64,000 nucleotides of DNA from Paenibacillus glycanilyticus (GCF_023715145.1 NZ_JAMBNP010000002.1:620001-684000); one strand, 5' to 3'; shown: positions 18,879 through 28,150, numbered from the stretch's first letter. A program made the numbers and translations. Notes: generated by a model from the letters alone, not told the origin.

Positions 18879-19145
18879 ATGTTGAATAAAATCGTGCTCA
18901 CCATGGCGTCTTTGCGCCTGACATCAGGAACGATTGAAATCTGTGCGGCGCTGCTCATGCTCAGATTGAATCAGATAGACAAAGCTCTCGTTGTGAATTC
19001 CTCTTTGGCTTTAGTAGGGCCCTTTATATTAATTGCTACCACGACGATTGGCCTCATCGGGATGACAGACAAGCTGTCCTTCGGAAAGATGGCATGGGTA
19101 ACGGCCGGGGTGGTCTGTTTGTTAATAGGCATTCTGAAAAAATAG
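18879..19145 (+). CDS. yqhV: YqhV, DUF2619 small membrane protein
   Basis: An 88-residue protein with three hydrophobic helices; the start MLNKIVLTMASLRLTSGTIE and the short basic end GILKK match YqhV. ATG 18879 follows AAGGAGGTGA. It lies just before spoIIIAA as in B. subtilis, but the spoIIIA promoter is between them. Function unknown. The 197 bases upstream, to comA, show no clear signals. Confidence 0.85.
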   Translation: MLNKIVLTMASLRLTSGTIEICAALLMLRLNQIDKALVVNSSLALVGPFILIATTTIGLIGMTDKLSFGKMAWVTAGVVCLLIGILKK

Positions 19146-19171
19146 TAATCTATTAATCTTCAAGAAGTTGG

Positions 19172-19199
19172 ACATATTCGGACTGGCCAAGCATACAAA
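19172..19199 (+). promoter_or_regulatory. Sigma-E promoter of the spoIIIA operon
   Basis: ACATATT (19172-19178) and CATACAAA (19192-19199), 13 bases apart, match the sigma-E consensus (KMATATT and CATACANT) closely. The operon that follows is the classic mother-cell, sigma-E-dependent spoIIIA operon. Confidence 0.82.
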
Positions 19200-19237
19200 T
19201 TAAAGTACGAAGGACAATCATCCGGGAGTGATGACTC

Positions 19238-20281
19238 ATGCTGGACCGTGTCATGCATTTGCTTCCGCCGGAGCTTAAGGCGGTGCTGGAGCGGCTGCCA
19301 GATTCGGCAATGGAGCAGCTGGAAGAAATACGGATCCGCGAAGGCCGGCCGCTGGAGCTTGGAATGCGGGGACAGTCCCGTTTTGCCGCATCCGACGGAA
19401 CTCTTCGTGCAGGCAGTGACGGAGCGTACAAGCCAACTGCTGATATTTGCCGGAAGCTGCTGGAGAAAATAACGAACCATTCGCTATACGCTATGGAAGA
19501 GGAGTTAAAGAGGGGATTTATTACTGTAGCAGGCGGGCATCGGATCGGTCTGGCCGGCCGGACGATACTGGATGGCGGCTCTGTGCGGGGGATTCGCGAT
19601 ATTGGCGGATTTAATATCCGGATCGCCAGGGAAGTTGTCGGATCGGCCAGAAATCTGCTCCCCAAGCTGCTGGACAAGAACCGTAAGACCGTTCATTCCA
19701 CGTTAATACTCGCTCCGCCGCAGCAAGGAAAAACAACCATCGTCCGCGATATAGCGCGTTCCATCAGCTACGGACATTGGGGGCTGTTCGAGAATGCGGC
19801 AGGCTGGTCCGGCCGCAAGGTAGGCATCGTGGATGAACGGTCGGAGATCGCCGCTTGCGTCCGTGGGATTCCTACCTTTGATGTTGGACCGCGGACGGAT
19901 ATTATGGACGCTTGCCCGAAGGCAGAAGGCATGATGATGCTGCTCCGCTCGATGTCTCCCGAAGTGGTCATCGCCGATGAGATCGGCAGGCCGGAGGACG
20001 GAGAAGCGATACGCGAAGCCAGTCATGCAGGGGTCAGCGTCATTGCAACCGCCCATGCTTATGATCTGCAGGATGCCAGAGGAAGGCCTGTGCTACGACA
20101 GCTGCTCGAGGACGGCACCTTTACTTACGTAGTCGAATTGAAGCGAACTCCGGAAGGGTTCATGCACAGGGTGGTGGCTGCGGACATGAAAGACAAGCTG
20201 CCCGCAGCCGCCAGAGAACCTACTGCCCCAGCCGCCAAAGGCGAGCAGGTTGCCGGGATGCAGAGGGGTGATGCCTCTTGA
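19238..20281 (+). CDS. spoIIIAA: SpoIIIAA, ATPase of the SpoIIIA-SpoIIQ channel
   Basis: A 347-residue P-loop ATPase related to type II/IV secretion ATPases. Walker A is APPQQGKTT (about residues 163-171), with acidic Walker B-like residues in VVIADEIGRPED. It powers the feeding channel between mother cell and forespore. ATG 19238 follows GGGAGTGATG. The C-terminal tail beyond about 315 is Ala/Pro-rich and probably disordered. First gene of the eight-gene operon; spoIIIAB overlaps it by four bases. Confidence 0.96.
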   Translation: MLDRVMHLLPPELKAVLERLPDSAMEQLEEIRIREGRPLELGMRGQSRFAASDGTLRAGSDGAYKPTADICRKLLEKITNHSLYAMEEELKRGFITVAGGHRIGLAGRTILDGGSVRGIRDIGGFNIRIAREVVGSARNLLPKLLDKNRKTVHSTLILAPPQQGKTTIVRDIARSISYGHWGLFENAAGWSGRKVGIVDERSEIAACVRGIPTFDVGPRTDIMDACPKAEGMMMLLRSMSPEVVIADEIGRPEDGEAIREASHAGVSVIATAHAYDLQDARGRPVLRQLLEDGTFTYVVELKRTPEGFMHRVVAADMKDKLPAAAREPTAPAAKGEQVAGMQRGDAS

Positions 20282-20796
20282 TCAAGCTGCTGGGCGCTGT
20301 ACTCATCCTCTTCGCAGGAACAATGATCGGCTTTCAGCAGGCAGCCAGACTGGCGGCCAGACCGCGGCAGCTGCGCCAGCTGGCGCACGCTCTGCAGAGG
20401 CTGGAGACGGAGATCGGCTACGGCCATACTCCGCTGCCGGAAGCGCTCGATCGAACCGCCGAAGCGGTGCCGGAGCCTTTGGCAGAGTTGTTCCGGGATG
20501 CATCTGACAGGGTACGAGGGCCGGAGGGGTTAACCTTCCGCGAGAGCTGGGAGCAGGCCATGACAAGCGGCTGGGGCGCTACGGCGCTTCGGCAGACCGA
20601 GCAGTCCGTCATGCTGAGGCTGGGTTCAACCCTTGGCATCAGCGACAAGGAGGATCAGATGAAGCATATCCACCTTGCGCTGCTGCAACTGAAGGCAGAG
20701 GAAGATGCAGCAAGAGATGATCAAACACGCTATGAGAAAATGTGGAAAAGCCTAGGCGTCTTGATCGCCGTGCTCGTCGTGATATTGATGGTTTAG
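20278..20796 (+). CDS. spoIIIAB: SpoIIIAB, channel assembly protein
   Basis: A 172-residue protein with an N-terminal hydrophobic segment, a helical middle part resembling GspF-type platform domains (LAHALQRLETEIGYGHTPLPEAL) and a C-terminal membrane helix (LGVLIAVLVVILMV). The TTG at 20278 overlaps the spoIIIAA stop and has AGAGGGGTG seven bases before it. It is expected to organise the inner-membrane part of the SpoIIIA complex. Confidence 0.95.
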   Translation: MIKLLGAVLILFAGTMIGFQQAARLAARPRQLRQLAHALQRLETEIGYGHTPLPEALDRTAEAVPEPLAELFRDASDRVRGPEGLTFRESWEQAMTSGWGATALRQTEQSVMLRLGSTLGISDKEDQMKHIHLALLQLKAEEDAARDDQTRYEKMWKSLGVLIAVLVVILMV

Positions 20797-20811
20797 TGGG
20801 GTGCCGCACAA

Positions 20812-21015
20812 ATGAACATGGATGTGAGCGCTATTTTCCAAATTGCGGGTATCGGAATTATTATTGGCATGATTCATACGGTACTGAAGCAAATGGGGAA
20901 AGAGGATATGGCGCAATGGGTAACCTTAATCGGCTTTGTCGTTGTACTATTTATGGTCATTCGGCTGCTGAACGATTTGTTTCAAGAAATCAAGACGATC
21001 TTCCTGTTCCAGTGA
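20812..21015 (+). CDS. spoIIIAC: SpoIIIAC, small membrane subunit
   Basis: A 67-residue protein with two membrane helices, MNMDVSAIFQIAGIGIIIGM at the start and LIGFVVVLFMVIRLL in the middle, typical of SpoIIIAC. It may form part of a platform with SpoIIIAD. A GGGGTG site precedes the ATG. Confidence 0.95.
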   Translation: MNMDVSAIFQIAGIGIIIGMIHTVLKQMGKEDMAQWVTLIGFVVVLFMVIRLLNDLFQEIKTIFLFQ

Positions 21016-21048
21016 GACGTCTAGAGAGCCGCAAGTAGGTGAATAGAG

Positions 21049-21441
21049 TTGGAAATTATTCAGATCGTCGGCGTCGGGCTGATCGCCACTATCCTCATCA
21101 TTGTCGTCCGGGAGCAGAAGCCGTTATTCGCCTTCCTGCTTGCGGCTTTTACCGGGCTTTTTATCTTCATCTTTCTCATCGGTAAAATCGATTCGGTCAT
21201 CAAGGTTCTTGAGGATTTGGCGAACCGCTCGGGCATTCCTTCCATTTACCTGAAGACGATTCTGAAAATTATCGGCATCGCCTACATCGTCGAATTTGGA
21301 GCGCAGATCGTGCGGGATGCCGGTCAGGAAAGCATCGCGTCAAGAATCGAATTTGCCGGAAAGGTGCTCATTCTTGTTATGGCCGTTCCGATTATAAGCG
21401 TTATCGTCGAGACCGTAATCGGACTGCTGCCGGGGAGCTGA
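21049..21441 (+). CDS. spoIIIAD: SpoIIIAD, membrane subunit
   Basis: A 130-residue membrane protein with about four helices, related to SpoIIIAC. The segment YLKTILKIIGIAYIVEFGAQIVRDAG (its key part KIIGIAYIVEFGAQI) is characteristic. TTG 21049 is preceded by AGGTGA. Lies between AC and AE in the usual order. Confidence 0.95.
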   Translation: MEIIQIVGVGLIATILIIVVREQKPLFAFLLAAFTGLFIFIFLIGKIDSVIKVLEDLANRSGIPSIYLKTILKIIGIAYIVEFGAQIVRDAGQESIASRIEFAGKVLILVMAVPIISVIVETVIGLLPGS

Positions 21442-21445
21442 ACGG

Positions 21446-22684
21446 ATGAAAAAGCTACCGAAGTATACCGTCCGTTTGATTGCTTTTCTGCTAATCGCAT
21501 GGCTCGTCAGCATGTTTATGGTTACGCCGGTTACCGCAGCAGAGAATGCTCCGGCAACCGAATCCGAGCCGCAGCCAGGTCAATCCGTGATGACCGATCA
21601 GCTCACCGAAAGTCAGCTTAAGGGACTGGATACGGAGACGGTGGAGAATTACTGGAGCAAGTTGAAAGAAGAGTACGGCGGATATTTTCCCGATCAGAAA
21701 ATGCCCAGCTTCTTCGAAATGCTGAAGCCGGGCGGCGAAGGCCTCAAGCTGTCAACCGTATTCAAGGGACTGCTCGGTTACTTCTTCCACGAAGTGCTGT
21801 ACAACAGCAAGCTCCTGGTCACGATCGTGATGCTCACCGTATTCAGCATGGTGCTGGAGACGCTGCAGAACGCATTCGAGCGGAATGCCGTCAGCAAAGT
21901 TGCATATTCCATCACCTACATGGTTCTCATCATTATCGCGGTCAACAGCTTTCACGTAGCTATCGGTTACGCAAAGGACGCAATCGGCACCATGATCCAG
22001 TTCATGCTCGCCATGATGCCGCTGCTTCTGACCCTGCTCGCCGCGATGGGCAATGTACTTACGGTTTCGATTCTGCATCCGCTGATCATCTTTATGATCC
22101 ACACGGTAGGAACGGTTATCTACACCATCGTTTTCCCGCTGCTGTTCTTCTCGGCCGTGCTTCATATCGTAAGTGCCCTGACAGACAAGTTTAAAGTGAC
22201 CCAGCTTGCGAATCTGCTACGGAATATCGGGGTAGGGATCATGGGTGTGCTGGTCACCGTATTTCTCGGCGTACTTTCGGTGCAGGGGGCAAAAGGCGCG
22301 GTAACGGACGGAATTACGATGAGGACCGCCAAGTTCGTCACCGGCAACTTTGTACCGGTCGTGGGACGCATGTTCACGGATGCGGCAGACACGGTGATCT
22401 CGGCATCCTTGCTTGCGAAGAACGCAATAGGCCTCGCGGGTGTCATTATTCTGCTGTTCCTCTGCGCGTTTCCGGCAATCAAAATCCTGACGCTGGCGCT
22501 GATCTACAACGTCTCCGCCGCTGCCATGCAGCCGCTTGGCGACTCGCCGATCGTTGCTTGTCTGCAAACGATAGGCAAAACGATGATCTACGTTTTTGCC
22601 GCTCTTGCGGCCGTCAGCCTGATGTTTTTCCTGGCTGTTACCATCGTGCTGACCGCAGGCAATGCCGCTCTTATGGTCCGATGA
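21446..22684 (+). CDS. spoIIIAE: SpoIIIAE, polytopic channel protein
   Basis: A 412-residue protein: N-terminal signal-like helix, an extracytoplasmic stretch to about residue 110, then six to seven membrane helices. The proline/glutamine-rich region after the signal is variable. SpoIIIAE is the largest membrane subunit of the feeding channel and is thought to act as a transporter-like core. ATG 21446 starts five bases after the spoIIIAD stop. Confidence 0.95.
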   Translation: MKKLPKYTVRLIAFLLIAWLVSMFMVTPVTAAENAPATESEPQPGQSVMTDQLTESQLKGLDTETVENYWSKLKEEYGGYFPDQKMPSFFEMLKPGGEGLKLSTVFKGLLGYFFHEVLYNSKLLVTIVMLTVFSMVLETLQNAFERNAVSKVAYSITYMVLIIIAVNSFHVAIGYAKDAIGTMIQFMLAMMPLLLTLLAAMGNVLTVSILHPLIIFMIHTVGTVIYTIVFPLLFFSAVLHIVSALTDKFKVTQLANLLRNIGVGIMGVLVTVFLGVLSVQGAKGAVTDGITMRTAKFVTGNFVPVVGRMFTDAADTVISASLLAKNAIGLAGVIILLFLCAFPAIKILTLALIYNVSAAAMQPLGDSPIVACLQTIGKTMIYVFAALAAVSLMFFLAVTIVLTAGNAALMVR

Positions 22685-22723
22685 ATTCACAGCATTGCAG
22701 CGATTCAAAGGAGGCTACCATCC

Positions 22724-23452
22724 GTGATTGCTTGGCTCAGCGACTGGCTGAAGGATATTATCGCGGTCATCATGCTGGCTGCATTCGTAGAGCTGCTGCT
22801 TCCGAACAAGGCGATGCTTCGGTACGCAAGGCTTGTGATCGGGCTTCTTATTCTGCTAACCATCATGTCGCCGATCCTTCGGCTGCTGCAGGGAGATTTT
22901 ACGGCCAAGCTGAAAGACGGAATCACGCACTGGGATCAGCTGGAGTCGCAGCATGAGGTGAAGATGCCAACCCTTAGTGACATTCAGAAAAAAGCGGAGG
23001 ATCTGGGTAAGCAGCAAGACAATGAAGCGGCGGCATTGATGGAGCAGGCGCTCGAGTCGGCTATGAAGGATGCGGTGGTCAAGCAGACGGAGCAGCCGGT
23101 TGAGGCGGTGGACGCAACGCTTGGCTGGGAGAAGCAGGGGCAGAAGATGACGCCGTACGTGAAAGGCGTTCTTGTCACCTTGCCAGCCGAGAGGAAGGAT
23201 CCGGCCGCTTCTGCGGCGCCTGACGAGGAAGCGGTCAAGGAGGTTGCCGCCATCGGCATTGACGTTGAGGTCAAGACGGATACAAGCGGAACGGGCGAGC
23301 GTCAGGCGGATCCGGGCAATAAGGAACCGGAGGCTGGCTGGATGCAGGCAAGTCCTGCGAACAGCAAGGAGATACGGAATTTGCTGGCGGAAGGCTGGGG
23401 GATCAGTCCCGGCAGCATACAGGTACGGCAGCGGGCTGGCAGCAGCGAATAA
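22724..23452 (+). CDS. spoIIIAF: SpoIIIAF, membrane-anchored ring-domain protein
   Basis: A 242-residue protein with two N-terminal membrane helices (about residues 8-27 and 33-52) and a soluble domain of ring-building-motif type; the C-terminal part IRNLLAEGWGISPGSIQVRQ is conserved in the family. A long low-complexity insertion rich in Ala, Glu and Pro sits around 150-205. GTG 22724 is nine bases after AGGAGG. Confidence 0.93.
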   Translation: MIAWLSDWLKDIIAVIMLAAFVELLLPNKAMLRYARLVIGLLILLTIMSPILRLLQGDFTAKLKDGITHWDQLESQHEVKMPTLSDIQKKAEDLGKQQDNEAAALMEQALESAMKDAVVKQTEQPVEAVDATLGWEKQGQKMTPYVKGVLVTLPAERKDPAASAAPDEEAVKEVAAIGIDVEVKTDTSGTGERQADPGNKEPEAGWMQASPANSKEIRNLLAEGWGISPGSIQVRQRAGSSE

Positions 23453-23473
23453 GGAAAAGGAGAGATTACAAAG

Positions 23474-24106
23474 GTGGCCAAATGGCTGAGTGGTCTGGAA
23501 TCGATGGTGGGCGGCGGTCCTAGCGGTCCGAAGCGGGTTAAGACATTAAGGCTGCTTCTCGTTATCGGTTGTATTGGAGCGGCCCTCATGCTGCTGAACT
23601 CCTTTCTCAAGTTTGACAAGGTGGATACGTTGACCCAGGGGCCGAACCCGCCTCCGGAAGAAACTGCAGCAATAGCAGGCATAGGGTCATCGGATGCATC
23701 GCCGTTTGCGGCAATTGAGAGGCCGCTCGAGAACCGCCTGAAAGAGATATTGGAGAAAATCGTTGGTGTCGGCTCGGTGGATGTGCTGGTGACGATCGAT
23801 TCTACGGAAGAGATTGAAATTGCCAGGCACAATCAGGAGTCGCAGACCATCACGGACGAGACGGACCGTAACGGGGGCAAACGGCATATCACGGCGATCA
23901 ACAAGGATGGCCAGGTAGTCATTGCCGAAGTGTCGGGCGATCAGAAGCCTATCGTGACCAAAACGATTAATCCGAGCATTCGCGGTGTGCTGATCGTCGC
24001 CAAAGGCGCCGAGAACCTTACCGTGAGACGCCTTATCATAGACGCGGTGGAGAAGGGCGTTAACGTGCCCGCCACCCGCATATCTGTTGCGCCAAGCAAG
24101 CAATAA
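23474..24106 (+). CDS. spoIIIAG: SpoIIIAG, ring-forming channel protein
   Basis: A 210-residue protein with one membrane helix (about residues 25-43) and a soluble ring domain: LENRLKEILEKIVGVGSVDVLVTID and GVLIVAKGAENLTVRRLIIDAV are typical. In B. subtilis SpoIIIAG forms a large ring in the intermembrane space. GTG 23474 is nine bases after AAGGAGAG. Confidence 0.95.
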   Translation: MAKWLSGLESMVGGGPSGPKRVKTLRLLLVIGCIGAALMLLNSFLKFDKVDTLTQGPNPPPEETAAIAGIGSSDASPFAAIERPLENRLKEILEKIVGVGSVDVLVTIDSTEEIEIARHNQESQTITDETDRNGGKRHITAINKDGQVVIAEVSGDQKPIVTKTINPSIRGVLIVAKGAENLTVRRLIIDAVEKGVNVPATRISVAPSKQ

Positions 24107-24134
24107 TAATAAACCATTATTAGGAGGGTGTTCT

Positions 24135-24791
24135 ATGAACACGAAAAGACAAACAATTTGGCTCGTATCGATGCTCAGTTTGATGGTCGTATTGTCCGCG
24201 TATTACCTGTTTACCCAAGACACCAAATCACCTGACCTGCTCTCGGACGGCACGCAGACCGAACAGAAAGCGGGAGCAACGGAAGCAACGGCCGGCAATG
24301 ATCAGATCGTAGTGGATCAAGTGGATCCGGCAGGCAACGCAACGGGTAACGCAACGGGTAACGCAACAGGTAACGCAACAGGCGACGAAAGCCTCTCTGA
24401 AGCAGATAAGGATGTCCTCGAGCAAATTGAAGCGCAGGGCGGAGTGGACAGCAGCGTATTCTCCCAGGTTGAAGAGAAGCGGAGCGAGCTGAACAGCGAG
24501 CAGCAGGATAAACTGCTCGCCGACATGACAAATCTGGAAAACCCGGACGAAGCCAAAGAAGCGGCAACGCAGCTTGATCAGCTGGAAGAGAAGAACTCCA
24601 AATTAACAAACATCGAGAACGAGCTGATGAAGACGTTCCAGCAGGCCATCGTAAATGAAGAAGGCAATGGCTACAAGGTTCTGGTGGAAAGCGAAAAGCT
24701 GGATAAGACGCAGGCGGCTAGCATTATCGATCTCGTTATGAAAACGTTGGGTGTGGACGCCGATCAGGTTTCCGTACAGTTTATCCAGTAA
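24135..24791 (+). CDS. spoIIIAH: SpoIIIAH, SpoIIQ-binding ring protein
   Basis: A 218-residue protein: N-terminal membrane helix (about residues 9-28), a low-complexity linker carrying four GNAT repeats (67-82), a helical segment, and a C-terminal YscJ-like ring domain (YKVLVESEKLDKTQAASIIDLV). SpoIIIAH meets SpoIIQ from the forespore to close the channel. ATG 24135 is behind AGGAGGGTG; the frame upstream overlaps spoIIIAG and was not used. Last gene of the operon. Confidence 0.95.
   Translation: MNTKRQTIWLVSMLSLMVVLSAYYLFTQDTKSPDLLSDGTQTEQKAGATEATAGNDQIVVDQVDPAGNATGNATGNATGNATGDESLSEADKDVLEQIEAQGGVDSSVFSQVEEKRSELNSEQQDKLLADMTNLENPDEAKEAATQLDQLEEKNSKLTNIENELMKTFQQAIVNEEGNGYKVLVESEKLDKTQAASIIDLVMKTLGVDADQVSVQFIQ
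24333..24380 (+). repeat. Four 12-bp tandem repeats within spoIIIAH
   Basis: Four units of GGYAACGCAACR, each coding Gly-Asn-Ala-Thr, stand head to tail in the linker of SpoIIIAH. Copy number is likely to vary between strains by slippage. Confidence 0.92.
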
Positions 24792-24801
24792 GGACAGAGA
24801 G

Positions 24802-24837
24802 GCCGGCAGGGTTCCAAACCCTGACCGGCTTCTTTTT
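24802..24837 (+). terminator. Terminator of the spoIIIA operon
   Basis: GCCGG plus AGGGTT pair with AACCCT plus CCGGC, followed by TTCTTTTT. Confidence 0.9.
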
Positions 24838-24902
24838 ATTAGGAGCACGAACGTTGAGAATTAAGGCGTGTTAAAAAATTGATTCGTGTTCGGCCGCGTT
24901 TA

Positions 24903-24911
24903 TGATATAAT
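24903..24911 (+). promoter_or_regulatory. Extended -10 promoter of accBC
   Basis: TGATATAAT combines a perfect TATAAT (24906-24911) with the extended TGn motif. The -35 region (TTCGTG at 24883-24888) is weak, as often with extended -10 promoters. The start of accB is about 120 bases downstream. Confidence 0.6.
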
Positions 24912-25032
24912 GTTAGACGTTATGTAAAGGATAACTAAGATTATCCATATGAAATTTAATAATGCTATTCCATCTGAGAAAACGCGCATGAAGCAAAAGG
25001 CATCGGAAACTTTTAAGGAGTGAAAACTATTC

Positions 25033-25530
25033 ATGTTCAAATTGAGCGAGATTAAGGAATTGATCAAACTGGTTGATCAGACTTCCGTTCATGAGCTGGA
25101 GATCGAAAACGAAGGAGCACGCTTATTCATTCGCAAGCCTGGCAAAACCGAAGTGGTGAATGTACAAGCAGCAGCCCCAATTACGCATACATATACGCAG
25201 GCGCCTGTTCTTGTACCTCAGCCGGCAGCGGAAGCTCCCGCAGCAGCTGTACAAGCAAGCACGCCTGCAGCACGTCCGAATACGGACAATCTGCACCAGA
25301 TTGTATCGCCGATGGTTGGCACATTCTACAGCTCTCCTACACCGGACGCTGCGCCATTTGTTAAAGAGGGCGACCGCGTGTCCGAGAAGAGCGTTGTATG
25401 TATCCTTGAAGCAATGAAGCTGATGAACGAACTGGAAGCGGAAGTTCGCGGCGAAATCGTTGAAGTTCTGGTATCAAACGGCCAATTGGTTGAATACGGC
25501 CAGCCGTTGTTCCTTGTTAAGCCGGAATAA
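25033..25530 (+). CDS. accB: Biotin carboxyl carrier protein of acetyl-CoA carboxylase
   Basis: A 165-residue BCCP. N-terminal helical part ([21 protein letters not shown]), an Ala/Pro/Gln-rich linker (about 45-85) and the C-terminal biotinyl domain with EAMKLMNE, whose lysine is biotinylated. It carries CO2 between biotin carboxylase and carboxyltransferase in fatty acid synthesis. ATG 25033 follows AAGGAGTGA. Operon with accC. Confidence 0.97.
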   Translation: MFKLSEIKELIKLVDQTSVHELEIENEGARLFIRKPGKTEVVNVQAAAPITHTYTQAPVLVPQPAAEAPAAAVQASTPAARPNTDNLHQIVSPMVGTFYSSPTPDAAPFVKEGDRVSEKSVVCILEAMKLMNELEAEVRGEIVEVLVSNGQLVEYGQPLFLVKPE

Positions 25531-25577
25531 TACAAGCTCCGAATTTGGAGAAATTGTTGCCTGAGAGGAGTACAAAA

Positions 25578-26933
25578 GTGAAATTCCAAAAAGTATTAAT
25601 TGCTAACCGCGGTGAGATTGCGGTCCGCATCATTCGTGCTTGCCGCGAGCTCGGTATTTCGACTGTTGCCGTCTATTCGGAAGCTGACCGTGATTCCCTG
25701 CATGTGCGCCTTGCAGACGAGGCGTATTGCATCGGTCCAACCGCTTCCAAGGACAGCTACTTAAACCTGACGAACCTGATGAGCGTAGCTACGATTACAG
25801 GCTGCGACGCTGTGCATCCGGGCTATGGCTTCCTGGCGGAAAATGCCGATTTCGCCGAGATTTGCGAATCCTGCAACATTACCTTTATCGGTCCTTCGCC
25901 TGAAGCGATCAGCAAGATGGGTGACAAGGCGGTAGCCAAGCAAACGATGAAGGAAGCGGATGTTCCGGTGATTCCGGGCTCTGACGGCCTGATCGAAAAT
26001 ATGGACGAAGCGATCCGCGTGGCGCGCAAAATTGGTTATCCGGTTATTATTAAGGCAACCGCCGGCGGCGGAGGCAAAGGGATCCGTATTGCTGAAGACG
26101 AAGAAACGCTCATTCAGCAGATTACGACTGCCCAGCAGGAAGCTCAGAAGGCTTTCGGCAACGCTGGTGTGTATCTGGAGAAATATTTGACGGGCATGAA
26201 GCACGTCGAGATTCAGATTATGGCTGACAAGCACGGCAATGCCGTTCATCTGTTCGAGCGCGACTGCTCCGTGCAGCGCCGCCGCCAGAAGCTTGTTGAA
26301 GAAGCGCCATGTCCGATCCTGTCGCCAGCCCTTCGCGAGCGCATGGGACGCGCTGCCGTGCGCGCGGCGCTTGCAGTTCAATACTCTGGCGCCGGTACGC
26401 TCGAATTCCTGCTTGGTCCGGACGGCAACTTCTACTTCATGGAGATGAACACCCGTATTCAGGTTGAACATCCGGTAACGGAAATGATTACGAACGTTGA
26501 CCTGATCAAAGAGATGATCTCCGTGGCAGAAGGCAATCCGCTGTCGTTCAAGCAAGAAGATCTGCAGATCAATGGCTGGGCGATTGAATGCCGGATTAAC
26601 GCGGAAGACTCGGAGCGCAATTTTATGCCGTCTCCAGGTCCGATACCGTTTTATCTGCCGCCGGGCGGTACGGGCGTTCGGGTGGACAGCGCGGTATATC
26701 CGGGCTACACGATCTCCCCGCATTATGATTCGATGATCGCGAAGCTGATTGTATGGGGCAGAACAAGGGAAGAAGCGATCGCGCGGATGAAGCGCGCGCT
26801 GTCCGAATTTGCGATTGAAGGGATTAAGACAACGATTCCTTTCCATCAGAAGCTCCTGAATCACCCGGTCTTCGTGAACGGCAGCTTTGATATCAAGTTC
26901 CTTGAGGAATATGACGTGAATCAGCCGGAGTAG
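25578..26933 (+). CDS. accC: Biotin carboxylase of acetyl-CoA carboxylase
   Basis: A 451-residue ATP-grasp enzyme that carboxylates the biotin of Acc[18 protein letters not shown] start, glycine-rich ATP loop [13 protein letters not shown] (about 157-169), [15 protein letters not shown] with catalytic Glu/Arg, and the usual C-terminal domain. GTG 25578 lies behind GAGGAG; the longer frame to 25545 is not preceded by a ribosome site. Carboxyltransferase genes accDA are not in the window. Confidence 0.97.
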   Translation: MKFQKVLIANRGEIAVRIIRACRELGISTVAVYSEADRDSLHVRLADEAYCIGPTASKDSYLNLTNLMSVATITGCDAVHPGYGFLAENADFAEICESCNITFIGPSPEAISKMGDKAVAKQTMKEADVPVIPGSDGLIENMDEAIRVARKIGYPVIIKATAGGGGKGIRIAEDEETLIQQITTAQQEAQKAFGNAGVYLEKYLTGMKHVEIQIMADKHGNAVHLFERDCSVQRRRQKLVEEAPCPILSPALRERMGRAAVRAALAVQYSGAGTLEFLLGPDGNFYFMEMNTRIQVEHPVTEMITNVDLIKEMISVAEGNPLSFKQEDLQINGWAIECRINAEDSERNFMPSPGPIPFYLPPGGTGVRVDSAVYPGYTISPHYDSMIAKLIVWGRTREEAIARMKRALSEFAIEGIKTTIPFHQKLLNHPVFVNGSFDIKFLEEYDVNQPE

Positions 26934-26959
26934 GCCGAATAGTACAATCTGCTCCAGGT

Positions 26960-26988
26960 TTGTCATATTTCACGTCGAATGCTATAGT
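26960..26988 (+). promoter_or_regulatory. Sigma-A promoter of yqhY
   Basis: TTGTCA (26960-26965) and TATAGT (26983-26988), 17-base spacer, about 85 bases before the yqhY start. Confidence 0.7.
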
Positions 26989-27072
26989 ATAGAAATAAGA
27001 TGCGAAGGTAACACTTCGGTATTTGCCATCAAATAACCGGAGCGCGCAACTTTAAGGAGGTGTACAACCATC

Positions 27073-27480
27073 ATGAGTACGATTGCTGCAGATTATGAGA
27101 GAACGGACATTGGCACAATTCAAATTGCCCCTGAAGTCATTGAAGTCATTGCAGGACTAGCTGCTGTCGAAGTGAATGGCGTTGCAGGTATGAGCGGCGG
27201 ATTCGCCGGAGGTATTGCCGAGCTTCTAGGCCGCAAAAATTTATCTAAGGGCGTAAAAGTTGAGGTCGGCCAGCGGGAAGCTGCTGTCGATGTGTCGATT
27301 ATCGTGGAGTACGGCAACCGGATTCCGGAAATCGCCTCGGAAATTCAACGTAATGTTAAACGCTCCATTGAAATGATGACGGGATTGAACGTTATTGAAG
27401 TTAACGTACATATCCATGACGTTCATTTCAAAACAGAGAGCAAGCCGGAAGAAGAAGAATCAAATTTCCGCGTGAAATAA
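27073..27480 (+). CDS. yqhY: YqhY, Asp23/Gls24 family envelope stress protein
   Basis: A 135-residue Asp23/Gls24 protein: GTIQIAPEVIEVIAGLAAVEVNGVAGM at the start (key part IAPEVIEVIAGLAA) and VSIIVEYGNRIPEIASEIQ later. No membrane segment; Asp23 proteins bind the membrane through AmaP, whose gene follows. In Bacillus YqhY has been linked to control of acetyl-CoA carboxylase, and here too it follows accBC. ATG 27073 follows AAGGAGGTG. Confidence 0.93.
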   Translation: MSTIAADYERTDIGTIQIAPEVIEVIAGLAAVEVNGVAGMSGGFAGGIAELLGRKNLSKGVKVEVGQREAAVDVSIIVEYGNRIPEIASEIQRNVKRSIEMMTGLNVIEVNVHIHDVHFKTESKPEEEESNFRVK

Positions 27481-27506
27481 TACACGCAGATGAATTGAAT
27501 TAATAT

Positions 27507-27550
27507 AACCCCCTCGTGATGGTTATGCCGCTTCGCGCAAGGGGGTTTTC
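27507..27550 (+). terminator. Possible terminator between yqhY and amaP
   Basis: AACCCCCT (27507-27514) pairs with AGGGGGTT (27540-27547), followed by TTC. The loop is long (25 bases), so it may only attenuate. Confidence 0.5.
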
Positions 27551-27578
27551 ATTCGCTCTGATGCGGGGAGGCGTTACG

Positions 27579-28136
27579 TTGATCAGAATTATAGACAAGC
27601 TTTTCTTGTTTATTTACAGTATTGCCATCGGCGTTATATCCGTCTTTATCGCTTGTATCGGGTTTCAGTGGATACAGGAAGACGATTTGAATGATATGGT
27701 CAGTGAGTTATATGGAACGGATTCTTTCCTTATTACAACAATTGTAGTTGGGCTGGTTCTGCTCGTGCTCAGCTTGCGTTTCTTTATCGTGTCCCTGAAA
27801 CGTTCTTCCTCTTCAGCGCCATCGATTGACCAGCGCACGGATTTTGGCGATATCCGCATCTCGATTGAGACCATTGAGAACCTGGCGCTTAAGGCTGCTG
27901 GCAAGCAGCGCGGCGTCAAGGATCTGAAGGCACGGATCCAGGCGACCGACTCGGGTCTGAACATTATTTTGCGCGCGGTAGTAGATGGGGAAAGCTCGAT
28001 ACCAAGTCTGACGGAGGAGATCCAGAAGGCCGTAAAAGAGCATGTTGAAGAGATCGCCGGAATTCCGGTGACGAACGTGGCGGTCTATGTCGCTAACGTC
28101 ATTCAAACCGCACCGAATAAAAGTCGCGTCGAGTAA
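27579..28136 (+). CDS. amaP: AmaP, Asp23 membrane anchor protein
   Basis: A 185-residue protein with two N-terminal membrane helices (about residues 6-28 and 45-68) and a cytoplasmic Asp23-like domain. It resembles AmaP of staphylococci, which holds Asp23 at the membrane. TTG 27579 is eight bases after GGGGAGG; the frame extends to 27516 but that region is the preceding hairpin. Set between yqhY and a DUF2273 gene, the usual trio. Confidence 0.87.
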   Translation: MIRIIDKLFLFIYSIAIGVISVFIACIGFQWIQEDDLNDMVSELYGTDSFLITTIVVGLVLLVLSLRFFIVSLKRSSSSAPSIDQRTDFGDIRISIETIENLALKAAGKQRGVKDLKARIQATDSGLNIILRAVVDGESSIPSLTEEIQKAVKEHVEEIAGIPVTNVAVYVANVIQTAPNKSRVE

Positions 28137-28150
28137 AGGGGAGAATGCCG

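Noticed and set aside
24333..24380. Short tandem repeats as a possible CRISPR
   Set aside because: Twelve-base units without spacers, in frame inside spoIIIAH; they code GNAT repeats.
25761..26966. 401-codon open frame on the minus strand
   Set aside because: It lies wholly over accC and the region just after it, follows the third-position bias of accC, and its product (rich in Arg, His, Asn, Leu) resembles no family.
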